64,000 bases of DNA from Macrolepiota albuminosa (taxonomy: Eukaryota > Basidiomycota > Agaricomycetes > Agaricales > Agaricaceae): NCBI GenBank assembly GCA_027475525.1, contig JAMWFC010000009.1, positions 930,001 through 994,000 of the forward strand, written 5' to 3'. Each line of letters begins with the position of its first letter. Within the stretch, counting starts at the first letter, position 1. Made by a program: the position numbers and the translations under genes. Shown here one piece after another: positions 20,828 to 32,905 of the stretch. Below the pieces are notes generated by a model that saw nothing but the letters and a program-made list of their open reading frames with translations, did not search any database and had not been told where the DNA came from.

Positions 20828-21442
20828 TTTGATTAAACAGACCCTGTCGTCTGCCTCGCTCCTCTCAATTTGACGATCCTTTCTTTACTTGAGCACAGAA
20901 GTATGCCGACGAAGCCTTCAGTGCCCGTAAACAATGGGCTGTGGATTGTCTTCATTTTCGGCTCAAGCGTGTTCGATCCTGGTGGTCGTAAGAGAAGTAT
21001 TCGTGCCTTGTTGTATGAAGGTTCTTTGGGTCAAATTACTGGACACAGACTGTTACAGATGTTCAGCGAGGTCGTTGGCACCGAAGACGAAGTCGCAGCA
21101 CATTGTGGGTTAGTTATTCGCGGGCAGAATATTGATTATAATGGACACGTTGAGAAAGTCGGACCTTGAGAATAAGAATTTGAATGTATTACGCAAGGGA
21201 CTGACCAACATCTCGGACTAATCGAACTTTGAGGATGATATTCATTCATCAGGTAAGGACAGTGTTACTATCCGAAACAATCGTTTCTTGGTAGCTCATC
21301 GTCTTCACAGAATCTGTCAGGAATTCGACCATTAAAAGAATCTATGGTACACTGCATTACGAAGCTGAAGTTAGAAGTTTCGTACAGGATATGACGAGTA
21401 AACATGTTATATCCAGTGTGAGCCTGCATGATTATGACATTT
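20828..21442. other. intergenic, one weak open frame
   Basis: A plus-strand frame from the ATG at 20903 to 21169 (about 88 residues) has no recognisable family and may be debris of the mobile-element-like gene upstream. Confidence 0.35.
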
Positions 21443-23377
21443 CTAGAGAATATTGGTGCCTTTCGCCCGCGAAACAAGATGACGGGAGACAATGAAACAG
21501 GAAGTTCCCATAAAAACACAAAGGCCAGAGAACAAGAATGGTCTCCACCAAATGAAGGACCCTGTGAGCAGTGCGCCAGAAATCGGAGTTCCTGATGATA
21601 ATAATCAGCGAATGGAATCGGATAATCGTGAAGTATATGTCAACACCCTACCAACAAGTCCACCGATACCTTTTGTGAATGTGAATAAGCAGTTCACCTT
21701 AGATACAACTTGCCGCAGGGTCGACATACCTGTAAAAGCGAAACAAATGCCCAAGCGAGCACCGATCTCCGAGTTGCTCCTTGCCAAGGAACTGATCATT
21801 GGTGATACCAAGCCCGCATCTAGTCCGGATATATACGTCAGGAGCATAGAGGTGTCGGGAGTAAAATACGTACATGCCCCGGAAAAGAAGCCATACATAA
21901 CGGAAAAAATTATCGTTCCCACAACCTCCTTAATGGCAAGCGGGCAGAATACAAGGATAGCTGTGATAGTCGTGCATATAATCACCATGTTGAAAACACC
22001 AACACGGTTGACGAGCAGATTTGGAAAGATTCGACCAAAGACGCTTGCCCCATTGAGAATAGCTATCTGGGTATTTCATAAGATTGTGACAGAAAAACAA
22101 CCCAGCAAAGACGCACTGTGTAGAAGGCAAGGTTAACATCGATACCAATCTTGATTGCATTCAGCTGAAGGAAGAATATGGGGAAATAAAGGCCAGTGTA
22201 AATGAGTGTTGTCCTATCAAGATCAATGACGTCTCCAGGAAAACAAGAAGCTTCTTTACCCGCAGACCATGATCACATACGGTGGGTCCCGTAGAAAGTC
22301 TTTAAATACCGAGGCTGTGCTGACTTGACCCTTCCTTGGTCGAAATCTAGGCCTGAGGAGCAGGAGAGCAATAACAAGAAGGCCGAGACATAAACCCGCA
22401 CTCGCTCTAACGCCCCCGGAGAATCCTACCGAGCCATGGAACAACTTGTTTAGCATAATGGGGTGCAAAGCACCTCCAACTGCGGAACCCTGTCGGAAGG
22501 TCGTAAGGTATGAGACCTCTCATGTATGAAAAGATAGAGGAAATGCCCGCACAGTTGTGGCAATGCCCATTGCAATTGCCCGACGCCGCTGGAAAAATTG
22601 CGAAAGCACCGCCATTCCTGGGACGTATGACAAACCAGTCGCGAGACCGACGCCCAGCCCATGGGATAGGAACACCTGCAGATTGGTTGAGTATCAAGGA
22701 ATGCATGCCTTTGATAAAACTACTTGGTAGTATTGGCCAGGGTGCGTCAGGGAAAGCATAAAAAGACAGAATACGAAGAGCACAGAACCACCAATCATCA
22801 GATGGTAACTGTTCAGACATTCATACTTAGCACCTAGTCAGTCATGCTATATTCAAACACCACCCACAAGTAACCAGTATCATATCCTCTGCCGGCAACT
22901 AGACCACCAGATAAAATAAGAAAAAGCTGTACGCTGCCTATCCAACTATACAAGAGTCAGACAACTTCGTCTTCTAAAACAAACGCCATACTCACCTTAT
23001 TTGTGATGAGGAGTATTTATCTCCCAAATAATGACGGACATAGAAATCTAAAGACCACAGTGAGGAGGATGCGGAAAGTACCTTCATTTAACCTGACCAT
23101 TGTACACGCCGTACGCGTTCGCATATCTGATACCAGAACGGGTCAGCTAGAAATTTATCATTCAAAGGGAACTATGACTTGCCCAAAGGTGCAAAATTGC
23201 AACAACCAGCTAATCTGTCGAATGAGTTGGGACTTTGCAGGCAACATCCATATTGACTCACACTCCGAGGACCACCGACCAAGCTCTCCATCCACCGTCT
23301 GGGCAAATCAACTCTCTATCCATCACTTCATCTGTGCTTTCTATTTTTTTTTCCGCTTTGACTTCAACATTTTCCAT
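21443..23377 (-). CDS. MFS monocarboxylate-porter-type transporter
   Basis: From ATG 23377 (MENVEVKAEKKIEST) the gene reads through about ten exons. Blocks in order: PDGGWRAW, LLQFCTFGYANAYGVYND, FYVRHYLGDKYSSSQISWIG, VQLFLILSGGLVAGRGYDTG, FLSHGLGVGLATGLSYVPG, FFQRRRAIAMGIATTGSAVG, LHPIMLNKLFHG, LRPRFRPRKG, FFLQLNAIKIGIDVNLAF, GASVFGRIFPNLLVNRVG and TPISGALLTGSFIWWRPF, ending at TAG 21443-21445. The [D/E]G(G/W)W entry motif and RxxA(A/M)G(I/L)A(T)xGSxxGG block identify the fungal MCT/MCP family (TC 2.A.1.13). One intron (23127-23182) uses a GC donor (GG|GCAAGT). Substrates in this family range from monocarboxylates to riboflavin and are not deducible. Confidence 0.88.
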
Positions 23378-25764
23378 TGTTGGTTTCTTGTGCAGCGTCA
23401 GATGCACTCCGAGTGGGCGGAGACTCGAGGGAGAATGTTCGGGGATCTACAATTTGCCTCATGTTAAGTCAAAGTTTGCAATCGCTAGTAATCTTTGCCG
23501 TTTGATGCGGTGTCGCCGGCGGAAGAGGTTTTTTTTTATCACAAATTGTCATCAGCACGTCAGGTGACAGAGGCTCTAATTCAGGACTTAAATGAAGAAC
23601 AATATTGTGTTCCAAGTAGATAAACCAGCCTTGTAGAATGAAAAAGAAAGTGCACAGATCTAGCCACCTTTGCTTTTCTCCACATGCGAACCGGCGATGT
23701 TGGCAATTAAAACTTCTCTGATCAGGATTAAGGTTGTGGTTATGGAGGAGCAAAGATCTGCCGTATCTTTTCCTCTGGTGTTCATAATCATCAATACATA
23801 ATGCTATAAGGTTAAACTGACAGCGCTAACGACCTTGCGGCCTTGTATAGATCTTTCATTTTCCTCCCAATCCTTCAATGCTACTGATCTCCCTCCTTTC
23901 ACCCGCAAGGTATCATCACTAGGAGTTTTGTCTCGCTTCTGTGGCAGAATACGTTGAGAGACTTCAAGGCCACTTCTCAGCATGGCTGGTGTATGAGACC
24001 AGCTCAATGAAGGACGAAAACAAGTCTATAAGCTTCATTGTACTCGGGTTATCATGAATCCAGCATCCAAGATCGATTTAATTAGGCGCCTTGGTTACAT
24101 ATCTACTGATCCGTTGGTGCACACTGTGACCGGCCGTTGGTCTCTGCTAACATTCGACCCGGTGATTGAGATCAATCAATCTCATGCCCAAGTCTGTGAT
24201 ACTCGGCCAGGATTCCTTGTCATTAGGTTTTGATCCAAATTGCAATGGCAAATTTACACATCGTTGGCATAGTTCTCTTCGGGTGAGTCTGCCTTCGTGC
24301 CGTGCATTGACAACATTATTCTTAAGGTACTAGTCATAACCAAGGATGTGCTTTCCCTCACATTCTGGACAATTAAGCTGAGGACTCTGAGTTTATTTTT
24401 CGTTTCCTTGAAACTTACCTATATGATGAGAACTTATTCAGATCATTACTTTGGCGGAACCTGACTGAGCAAGGTCCATTTTTCTTCTCGCCAATCAACA
24501 ATCTGAAAGCGGATTTAGTGAGAGTGCAGATCTTAACGTCTGGAATAGTTACCGAGAGCGTTTGACAAAAGCGTGGGCACCATTTGATTATTAGAGGTGC
24601 ATTTCTGCGCGTGTTTTTACATAGGAATCAGATATTTTTCGCTCTTTGCCTGCTAGAAATGCCTAGAGTTGACATTCTCCTTTTCCTGCCACTAATGATA
24701 TTCTTAAGTGCCTCGTTTGCGACATGAGTGTAGCTGGCGCTCGATATTCATCACAGGTTTATTCAAGTCAAGGTCAAGGTCTCGGCTATTGGTGCAGCCG
24801 ATAAAGAAGACTGCCCAAGAGGCGATGCGCGATCCGATTATTTTTGTGTCATTGGAACCAGTCCATAATGTTCCGTGTGGAGCACGTGAGGCAGTTCCAG
24901 ATCAGTTCACTGACTTATCCTCCTAGCCTTCTGGAGCTTCACATAGATAAGGAACGATTCATCTACAAATGGGTCAGTGGCGTGTAGTTAGAACATTTTC
25001 GTTCTTATCGTGAGCATGTGGAATCAAAAACCAGTTAAATCAGTGAGTTATTCATCGATAATGCCAGTTTTTGCTTTGGCACAGTAGAGATGGCTTCTTC
25101 TGCCTGATTTATACTAACTTGAAGCTTGCGTGACACATGTTCAGAATGATCACTTCAAAATAATCAAGGAACAGGGGGTCAGCAATGTACTTCCAAGACT
25201 GGGTATCAAGAACTCGTTGACTCCGTATACCTTTGTGAATCGATGCAGCACTTGATAGATAGATTTGATACATCAAATTCGAGACGCTGAACAACACCGA
25301 GTTCTTTTGACAAGGAAACCATCCGGTGTTATAGTAATCCCTGGACCAACCAAATTACCAAAGTGGCTCTACTAGACAAGGCTTGGTTGTGAGCGGAAAC
25401 GAGTTAAGGTATCTTGGAGTTGCTTGTGGCACATTTGGCGTTCGAAATTGTTCATCAGTGTCGTTTTTGTAGCTTTGATCCAGACTTCGAACGTCTCCCG
25501 TTCAGCTCTTCTAAAGGCATTTTGAAGACCAGACTGAAGGGTCATTTGCATAAGGCATCGTCCAGCAGTGGCGTTCTTAATTTATTTCATTTTCGCACAT
25601 CGGTGATTCCAGTCTTGGAATTAGTTCTGCATGAAACCGATAAAGTGCCGGTTTCAAGAGGTAAGATACATGGGCACCAGCAGCATTCGGTCTATTGTTG
25701 CTGTTCCTATAGAAAGGTCTAATGATACAGGTAGATTAGTGTACATACTATGCTCGAATTATTT
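23378..25764. other. 2.4-kb gene-poor region
   Basis: Only short, isolated open frames without recognisable family or splice continuity are present (for example 23469-23753 minus and 24708-24926 plus). Nothing can be supported. Confidence 0.5.
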
Positions 25765-26345
25765 CTAGTCAACATCAGGCCGACTATCGGTGGGTAGCGT
25801 TGGATCGGTAAAACTTTGATTACACTTGGCGCAAACAAAGAACAGAATCATGCGAGTTTCCTTTCGTTTTGACTGATCTTGATAGAATACGGCGCTGCAC
25901 AGAAGGGATCAGACGTTGCGTCTTAGAACAGGATACAGCTACGTGCTCTTCATTTCCACACCGAGGACATGAAATATTAGAGTGTGCCTAGGTCACCATT
26001 GTGTACGTCAGGACCTGAAGATTAATGAACAAATACCTACAAGGGTTGGATCAGAACCTAAGTCTGTCGTCACACCAACTTGCTCTCTGTCCAACGCTAT
26101 TGAGGAAACATGACCACATTCTGATTGGTACGCTGACGCACTTTGTGACAGTCAACAGATCGTTCCTATAGACACATTTATTTTGCACGTTCTCTTCGTA
26201 CGGGCACATACGGCAGGCGTAGACCATGGTTCGTCTATTATCAGCCTTGGGGTATAGCAAATTGTTGCATTCCGAACAGAAGTGGAGAGATGCCTAAGAC
26301 GAAAATTGAATTTCCATGTGGATGGCGTGCTAACTTACTCACCAT
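25765..26345 (-). CDS. RPB9: RNA polymerase II subunit RPB9
   Basis: Exon 1 is only the ATG (26343-26345) before GTGAGT. The next exon reads FCSECNNLLYPKADNRRTMV with CRMCPYEENVQNKCVYRNDL, the N-terminal zinc ribbon (C-x2-C..C-x2-C). Later exons give EQVGVTTDLGSDPTL, ISCPRCGNE, AVFYQDQSKRKETRMILFFV and CAKCNQSFTD, the TFIIS-like second ribbon, ending at TAG 25765-25767. RPB9 acts in start-site selection and proofreading by Pol II. The intron at 25895-25946 keeps frame only as GC-AG (GA|GCACGT), giving CGNEDAVFYQ; the GTAGCT donor three bases on would shift the frame. Confidence 0.93.
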
Positions 26346-28031
26346 GGGTCGAAGAGTATCTAATGTCTAGATGAGAAGCGGATGAGTTTGTCAGCAACCA
26401 AATTGGTTTCAAACTCCGCGCTTCCAGTTTGTGCACCTCTTCTTGACCAATCATGCGTCTCTATCTTATTTATCACAATCTTAGGAATTGTTGGGACTGC
26501 AAGAGACAAATGGTAGTCGACATCCAGTTGGAAACTCCTCGGTTGACTGAGATGACAAGAGGGAAGATTTTTTTGTTTTTGTTTTTTTTCCTTCATGTTC
26601 TATACGGCCAACTCAACATGGATGCGTCGTACCAGTACATGAGAAACGCCGCGGAAGTTCAGATGGAATGATAAGCGCTATAAATTCTCACCGCTTTCCT
26701 CGGGACCTCTAACGTCTTGATTGGCATGGGAAGCATTCCGTCCACATACCTAGGGAATGTATTTACCTGAATGGAGTACTAAATGATGGAAAGGCAGTTG
26801 ACGATTTTGTCGAAGGTTCGTGTTTACCACAGGATACAGGTGCGTTCCTTGTCTTCTGATTTTATATGATATTGAGGTACCTGTCATCTGCTCATGCGCG
26901 CAAAATGAATATCCTCGTTGTCTAACTGCCGCAACTTTCGTCTCGTCCTGCGTACAGCTTGGTCGTTCCCACTCTCGTTGACCGTCATTTTCCCCCGAAA
27001 AATACGAACTGTTCGTATTAATGGCTTATTAGATATCCGTTTACAATGTGTTGAGGTTGAGTAACTGACAATTGACTCAGTACCTTACTTAATCCAACCA
27101 CAGTTCCAAATTTCTGTCATGTTTCTAACCATTCTCTCACCAAAACCACCGGTGAGTTGAAATAGCTGACAATGTTAGTTTACGGCTATCAAACGTGACG
27201 GGTCACTAATTGTGAATGGTCAGGAAGAGAGGAGTTCTCGTTGGGAAAGAGCCGCATAACCCCTTGGTGAGTGAGGATGCAGCCTTCGTCAAACGCCAGA
27301 ATGTTTATCAACCTTCACACTTACATAGCAGGAAGTTTGGTTGACAACTTGTCAGCCGTCAAGCCGTCAAGCCGTCGGCCCGTGAAATCCCAGTTAACTG
27401 GGCCGAATAACGTATCAATCTCGAAAAAGAATTGGCTAGAGTCCTTGGCGTCCATTTCTCAGCATTGATGTATGCCTCCTGGCAGTCCCTCAGAGTCCAC
27501 CAAAGAGTATGATTGGTGAAATGTTTCAGGCAACGTTCAATCTGGCATGCAATAAATTGAATTTTTGTATATCATTGGTCATCTTAGTTTTCGACTGACT
27601 GGTTCAGGGATGTTTACTGTCTTAAAGGGGACATTCTAAATTGACCCTGCGCAAAAACTGTCATCACGTTAATCGTACCCTCCTTTTTTTCAATAGAAAC
27701 TCCATCACTTCGACAGCCTTTGCGCGAAACTCACCTGGAGTCCTTTCCAGTCAGTGTTCTGATTTATCGAGATCTAACCGAGGGACTGTCGAAGGTATTG
27801 CGATGCGCCACCATATCAAAATGAAGCCCCGCGATTTGTCAACATTACATTCATCCGAGTACGTACATAGTCAGCGATGTCGCTTCCGTCATTCCGACCA
27901 TCATAACCTGTCAGGGACTTGCGACTATAAAAAACTTGGTCTCTGTTGAATGGGCTTTTTAAATCCAGGTTGTTCTCTACCTTCCGTTCCTTTCACATAC
28001 CTCTCAAGTCTTGGTCCCACTTGGAAGAAAA
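26346..28031. other. 1.7-kb intergenic region
   Basis: No coherent gene is seen. It ends in the hydrophobin promoter. Confidence 0.5.
27926..27934 (+). promoter_or_regulatory. TATA box upstream of the hydrophobin gene
   Basis: TATAAAAAA lies 106 bp before the hydrophobin ATG, followed by a CT-rich leader, as in highly expressed fungal genes. Confidence 0.5.
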
Positions 28032-28616
28032 ATGAAGTTTACTACATTCTTTGCCACCCTTGCTACTGTTGCCGTGTCTGCCTCCGCTGTCCCAGGCGAG
28101 ACTAACGCTCAACGCATGGCACGAGGCCTCCCACCTTTGCCTCCCGTCCGCAGAGCTACTGGCCTTGATTGTATGTAAATCTGACATTTATTCATCAAGC
28201 TACGCGTTGAGACGTATCTTTTGTGATAGCGGCTAGGCGCTCTCTACCCTCTCAGTCGCCACCCCCTTGCGGCGGTGGTCCCGTTCAATGTTGCAATTCC
28301 CTTAGCGACTCCAGTGACCCTCTTGTCCAGACCTTGTCTGGTCTTTTGGGCATCGTCCTCGGGCCTGGTGGTCTTGGTGTTGGCCTTGGCTGCTCGCCTC
28401 TCGGCATTGGGTCCAGTACTTGGTACGTGTCTTACGAAACTATGGCGAAGAACCTTTTTTTACGTCCCTACCATTGTCAGCTCACAGCAAACTGTCTGCT
28501 GCAACAACAACAACTTCAATGGACTCATTGCCATCGGTTGTACACCTAGTACGTGAACTAGCATTATCCTAATCCTTCCGACTTACACATTTCATATAGT
28601 CAACATCAACCTTTAA
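28032..28616 (+). CDS. class I hydrophobin
   Basis: Exons at 28032-28170, 28230-28422, 28481-28548 and 28600-28616 give 138 residues. A signal peptide ([19 protein letters not shown]) is followed by a short propeptide-like stretch. The eight-cysteine pattern C..CC..C..C..CC..C is complete: [50 protein letters not shown]. It is a secreted amphipathic protein that assembles on hyphae and fruit-body surfaces. The long spacing before Cys4, rich in Gly/Leu/Val, is typical of class I. The mature C-terminus (TPININL) also matches the family. Confidence 0.95.
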
Positions 28617-29828
28617 ACTCATAGTATAGTATCGAGAACGGATGAACGCCTTTTGGACCCCACTTATTGGACTTTAGAGAATATATACTACTCACTCAGT
28701 CTTTTGTCTCACTCGTATCCACGCTCGTTTATTTCCTTCTTATCTATCATGTTACCCAATGAATATCTCTTTTCTCATTAGTCTTAGACACTTGTGAACG
28801 GACGGTGAGATATGTCAATGAGATAAGGTACCAAAATCCGTCTCATCGCCTCGGCTTCCCTGTCGGCATTAAGATAGTTGCCTTGTTCTTCGTCTTAATC
28901 GGAAAGTCTGCGGTCTGCCGATGCCGCACTAACTGCCTCGGCGCGAAGATAAACGGCTGTAACTTCTTGATTGCAATTCGTCGATGCCGGATAACTTCAC
29001 TGGGGTTATCATCGAGTATTCCTGACTGTTCTTGGATGGGGACTGCGTGTACCAACACTAGCTTAACTTCTTCACCGCGTTATGTGACGACAGGTTTGAG
29101 TATAATACAATTGCGCGAAGTGCTATTAGTTAATAACTTTATTCCTCATTACTTGATACCAGAATATAAGAAAACAGCTTTATGTATGATCAATCAGTAA
29201 ACATTCTTCGCTGTCCTGCAAACTCAAGATAGGCACACGAGGCGGCGTCCAAAGAACGTGAGACGGACCTTAGGTTTATTTTCGTACTATCTTACGGGAA
29301 ATTAGGTACATCGACGTAGTCCATTGGGTTATGGACAAAAGAAGACTCACTATAGAAAGAAGAAACGATGAACGACAATGCAATGTCCAAAACCTGACAG
29401 CGGGACATCCTATGGACTTGGAGAGGGCAGGCTTGTAGAACGCGGAAGAACACGGCGATTCCTCCAAGAAGAACTCGACCAAGAAACAGGGATCTCGAAA
29501 GTAGAACCTCAATCATGGAGCACGAGAAAGCTTTCAAAAACTTCAATCACGTCGTCTGTTGACATGACGTGACAAGGTGAATGCCGTGCATGGAAAGCTG
29601 CCTTGAATTGTGACAGGGCCAGACACGAGCTATCAATACATCTGTCGCCGTTCAAGTTCCCATCCATGGACAAGCGAGACTTGCATCAAGGTGGCCGGAG
29701 CTCGGCATTTACCGTCATGAACTTTATCATCACAACTAGCAAGCCACCGCGGGTTTAGCCGAATACACCAAATTCTCCTTCGATTATTGTAAAAACAGAG
29801 GCAAATCAAGAGCTCGTCGACCGTCACA
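28617..29828. other. intergenic with a possible minus-strand fragment
   Basis: A minus-strand stretch around 29340-29500 reads FYFRDPCFLVEFFLEESPCS and SKSIGCPAVRFWTLHCRS before a GTGAGT donor and looks coding, but I cannot assign a family or a full model. The rest shows nothing. Confidence 0.3.
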
Positions 29829-30453
29829 ATGGTAAAAGGTATGTTGCATCTTGAAATTATGCGTTGACGCTGTTATTGACAGTGATTCCAGTATACAAGC
29901 CCGGCAAGGTACACTGTCTTCATCGCTTCACATCCGGACATGCGATGTTCATATATAGTGCAGGTCGCAATCGTGCTCCAAGGCCGTCAAGCCGGCAAGA
30001 AGGTCGTCGTAATCAAACAGGTCGATGAGGGAACCAAGGAGCGACCGTACCCCCATGCTGTGGTTGCCGGCATTGAGCGCTACCCTCGGAAAGTTACCAG
30101 GCGTATGGGACAGAAAAAACTCGCACTACGGAGCAAAGTGAAGCCTTTCATCAAGGTGTGTTCGGATTGATCTTTTGTGGACGTGGTGTGGTGATTACAT
30201 GACATTGCAGGTTATCAACTACTCACATCTGTTCCCCACTCGTTATGCTCTTGAATTGGAAGGTCTTAAGGGATCTGTGGCTCATGAGACATTCAAGGAG
30301 CCTTCACAACGGGAGGATGCTAAGAAGACCATCAAGAAGCTTTTGGAGGAGAGGTACCTCGGTGGTAAGAACAAGTGGTTCTTCCAGCCGTTGAGGGTAA
30401 GTCTCAACTCCTTGAAGCGTGATCGAAACTCATAATCGTCTCTATAGTTCTGA
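29829..30453 (+). CDS. RPL27: 60S ribosomal protein eL27
   Basis: Exons at 29829-29838, 29892-29908 (17-bp micro-exon), 29964-30155, 30211-30396 and 30448-30453 give exactly 136 residues, the usual eL27 length. Blocks include [19 protein letters not shown] (KOW motif), [39 protein letters not shown] and the C-terminus [12 protein letters not shown]. The last exon is a single Phe codon plus stop, as in many fungi. It is a structural component of the large ribosomal subunit. Confidence 0.97.
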
Positions 30454-31297
30454 GCAGCTCTTTGTCGTTGTGATGGTTATGAAGCCATAAAATTCTGTAT
30501 GCCCCATGACACTATGCCGTGCAACGCCGTACGCAATATCACCTTACAGATTGATGTGCGTGTACAATGTGAGTTGTGTTTTGACACCGGTATTGTTTTA
30601 TTGGTGCCCAAACTGTGTGTTCAAATTATAATCCACGGTATACCTCCGCTTCTCATATTCATATGATTTGTATCTGCCCTGCCACTGGAATTCTGATATG
30701 TCCTCTCGTGGAGATTTAGTATCACACATAGCTCCACAAATGGATCTTAAGCTTGCACAAATTCCTTGCTTGTGCTAGACACGAGTTCATTCAGATTCCG
30801 ATTGATGGTTGCTCAACACTTTGCTTGAAGGTCAACAGCGTATGCAATATAGAGGGCGCTCAAAGAGGCATCGTTTGAGACCTGAGTATGATGGACAATG
30901 CGATAAGTTAGTAATTCTTCACACGGGAAGCCGCCTACGTCGTAGCGCGCAGTTATTGCCAAGTGACAGGATATCCGTACACGTATCATATCGTTCCTGA
31001 ACCCGGTGGGTTAACGCCGGCATGTCTCCTGTATTCATATCATTTTGATGCTCGTGATCATTGTTTTCATACTTAGAACAGAAAATTTGCAGGAATCAAA
31101 AAGTATCACCTGAGCTTTTTAGCTCCGAGTCAGTATAGTAGCTTGCTGGCGGTTAAATTTTACACCATTCATTCAAATTTAAAAATTATCATCTGAGCAG
31201 CTCCAACCTGAGCTTTTCCTATCTTGATGCAAACAATAGTTGATCTTATCATGAAGGGAGTTTGAGCGCAGTTTCCAGCTTGCTCTCAACACTCACA
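30454..31297. other. intergenic region
   Basis: No gene or conserved structure is recognised between the eL27 stop and the carrier-like gene. Confidence 0.5.
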
Positions 31298-32656
31298 ATG
31301 CACAGTATATTCCAAGGTTTTCTTCTGATTTTGGATGCGATAGCTAGCTTTGCTATTACCATACCCTTCGTTGGTGGTTTAGTACGCTACAGAGCACATT
31401 ATAGTCCGAGAGCTATTCAACTCGAATCTGAGGACTGTGTCCAAGAAGCGCGCACAGGACCTGCCATCAGTGGTTACTTCACAACTCTAGACAGGGTCTA
31501 CAAGCTTGAGGTTAGACCATCCTAGCATCGTATATAAAGCCTATATCGCTTATCATTCTTAATATCTCAGGGATGGGCTGGACTCTACAAGGGCGCAAGT
31601 ATGTTGGAGATGTTCACCCAAGAATATGCATGTGCTAAGCTACTTCTCAGTGCCTGAGATCTTGACGCTACTGTTATTTGCACCCCTCACGATCATACCT
31701 ATGTTCCTGTATGGATCTGACTCAGGTGAATGGCCTGACAGAGCGAATTTCGAGGCACTTGGTTTACTTGTAGGGCTAATATAGAGCTTAAGTCCAAGAT
31801 GCTGATATTATCGATCTTAGGCATTGGTTGCTCTCAGTTGTGCCTCCCTCGTTGTCTCACTCCCCATCACGGTTCTGTCATATCGGTAACTCTATACTTT
31901 TTGGAGACAGAACAATCTGACTGATTACATTAATACAAAGTATCATCGTAACACCATATAAGCTTCCATGGTTTGGTCTTCGGCAGAGTCTTCGTACAGT
32001 AATGACTCCCGCCGAGCGTGCTCGGCCGTGGATATTGTACTTGACCCCTGGATTGCTCGTCGCACAGTTGCTCAAGGTCGGGATTGTCGCACCCGCACTC
32101 ACAGTACTCCAACCAATTGTTCTTCCACGTTTACCTCGTTCAGGAAGAGAAGCCGATTCTCTTTTCATTCTTCAGTTTTCAGCATACGTTATTCTGGCTG
32201 TACTCGCTACTTCTATCGTCGTACCCTTGGACATAATCGCAACACGTCTGTCACTTCAACGTAACCATGGGTCGCAGACTGGCCCTCAAGATGCTATACA
32301 TGAGACAGAGCCCGCATTGTCTGTCTACTCTGCTGACGAAGAAGTTATCGGGTTCGTACAAATTCCTCTGTAAACTCGACGTATTTGTGCTAATATTGTG
32401 CATCGTTTGACAGTCTGCGAGACGATAATGACCCATACACGAGTTTCGTTAATTGTCTGAAGAGAATGATATCTGAAGAAGGGCGTGCGACGCTGTTCCG
32501 AGCCTGGTGGATAACATTAGTTTCGTTAATTGTCTGAAGAGAATGATATCTGAAGAAGGGCGTGCGACGCTGTTCCGAGCCTGGTGGATAACATTCATAC
32601 CAGTGTTTGCGGCGGGGTTGCTTGGCGCAGGGAAAAAGTCCAGCTTCCGCACATAG
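31298..32656 (+). CDS. mitochondrial-carrier-like protein (frame broken by 77-bp duplication)
   Basis: ATG 31298 starts a multi-exon gene: IPFVGGLVRYRAHYSPRAIQ, YKLEGWAGLYKG (the RxxGxxGLYKG-like block of carriers), PEILTLLLFAPLTIIPMF, ERARPWILYLTPGLLVAQLL, VVPLDIIATRLSLQR (PxDxxxxRxxxQ carrier signature) and the matching block EEGRATLFRAWWITFIPV. It ends GAGKKSSFRT at TAG 32654-32656. It resembles the divergent fungal carriers that have acidic and hydrophilic insertions; the substrate is unknown. The duplication 32442-32595 shifts the frame and brings a TGA, but with either copy removed the frame runs to the natural stop. Confidence 0.75.
32442..32595. repeat. exact 77-bp tandem duplication inside a coding exon
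   Basis: The copies are 32442-32518 and 32519-32595. As 77 is not a multiple of 3 it disrupts the carrier gene; one copy alone is in frame. Confidence 0.95.
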
Positions 32657-32905
32657 AGCTATCGACTCGAAAGCGCATAAGGACAATTGGCAGTAGGAAT
32701 GATGCGATCCCAGAGCTGTCCTACAGGTTGATTATTGAGGTTGAAATCTAGTCAGAATGTCCAATGTCGAAGAATATTTGTCGATGTCCACCTTCCTGTA
32801 TTGTATTTACTGGCTCAAAGTTAGCACCTGCGAGAGAAGAGTCTGTGAGGCTCGCTGATCTGAAATCGGAAGTGATATCTTCTGATACTGTAGAATCGTA
32901 GGTTG

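Noticed and set aside
22407..22820. Apparent frameshifts in the MCT transporter (overlapping minus frames)
   Set aside because: They resolve as exons separated by normal introns; the gene reads intact to its stop.
23469..23753. 94-residue minus frame upstream of the MCT gene
   Set aside because: Composition looks non-coding and no family or splice context supports it.
28805..29200. 131-residue plus frame
   Set aside because: No family, signal peptide or splice partner; both strands are open over part of it.
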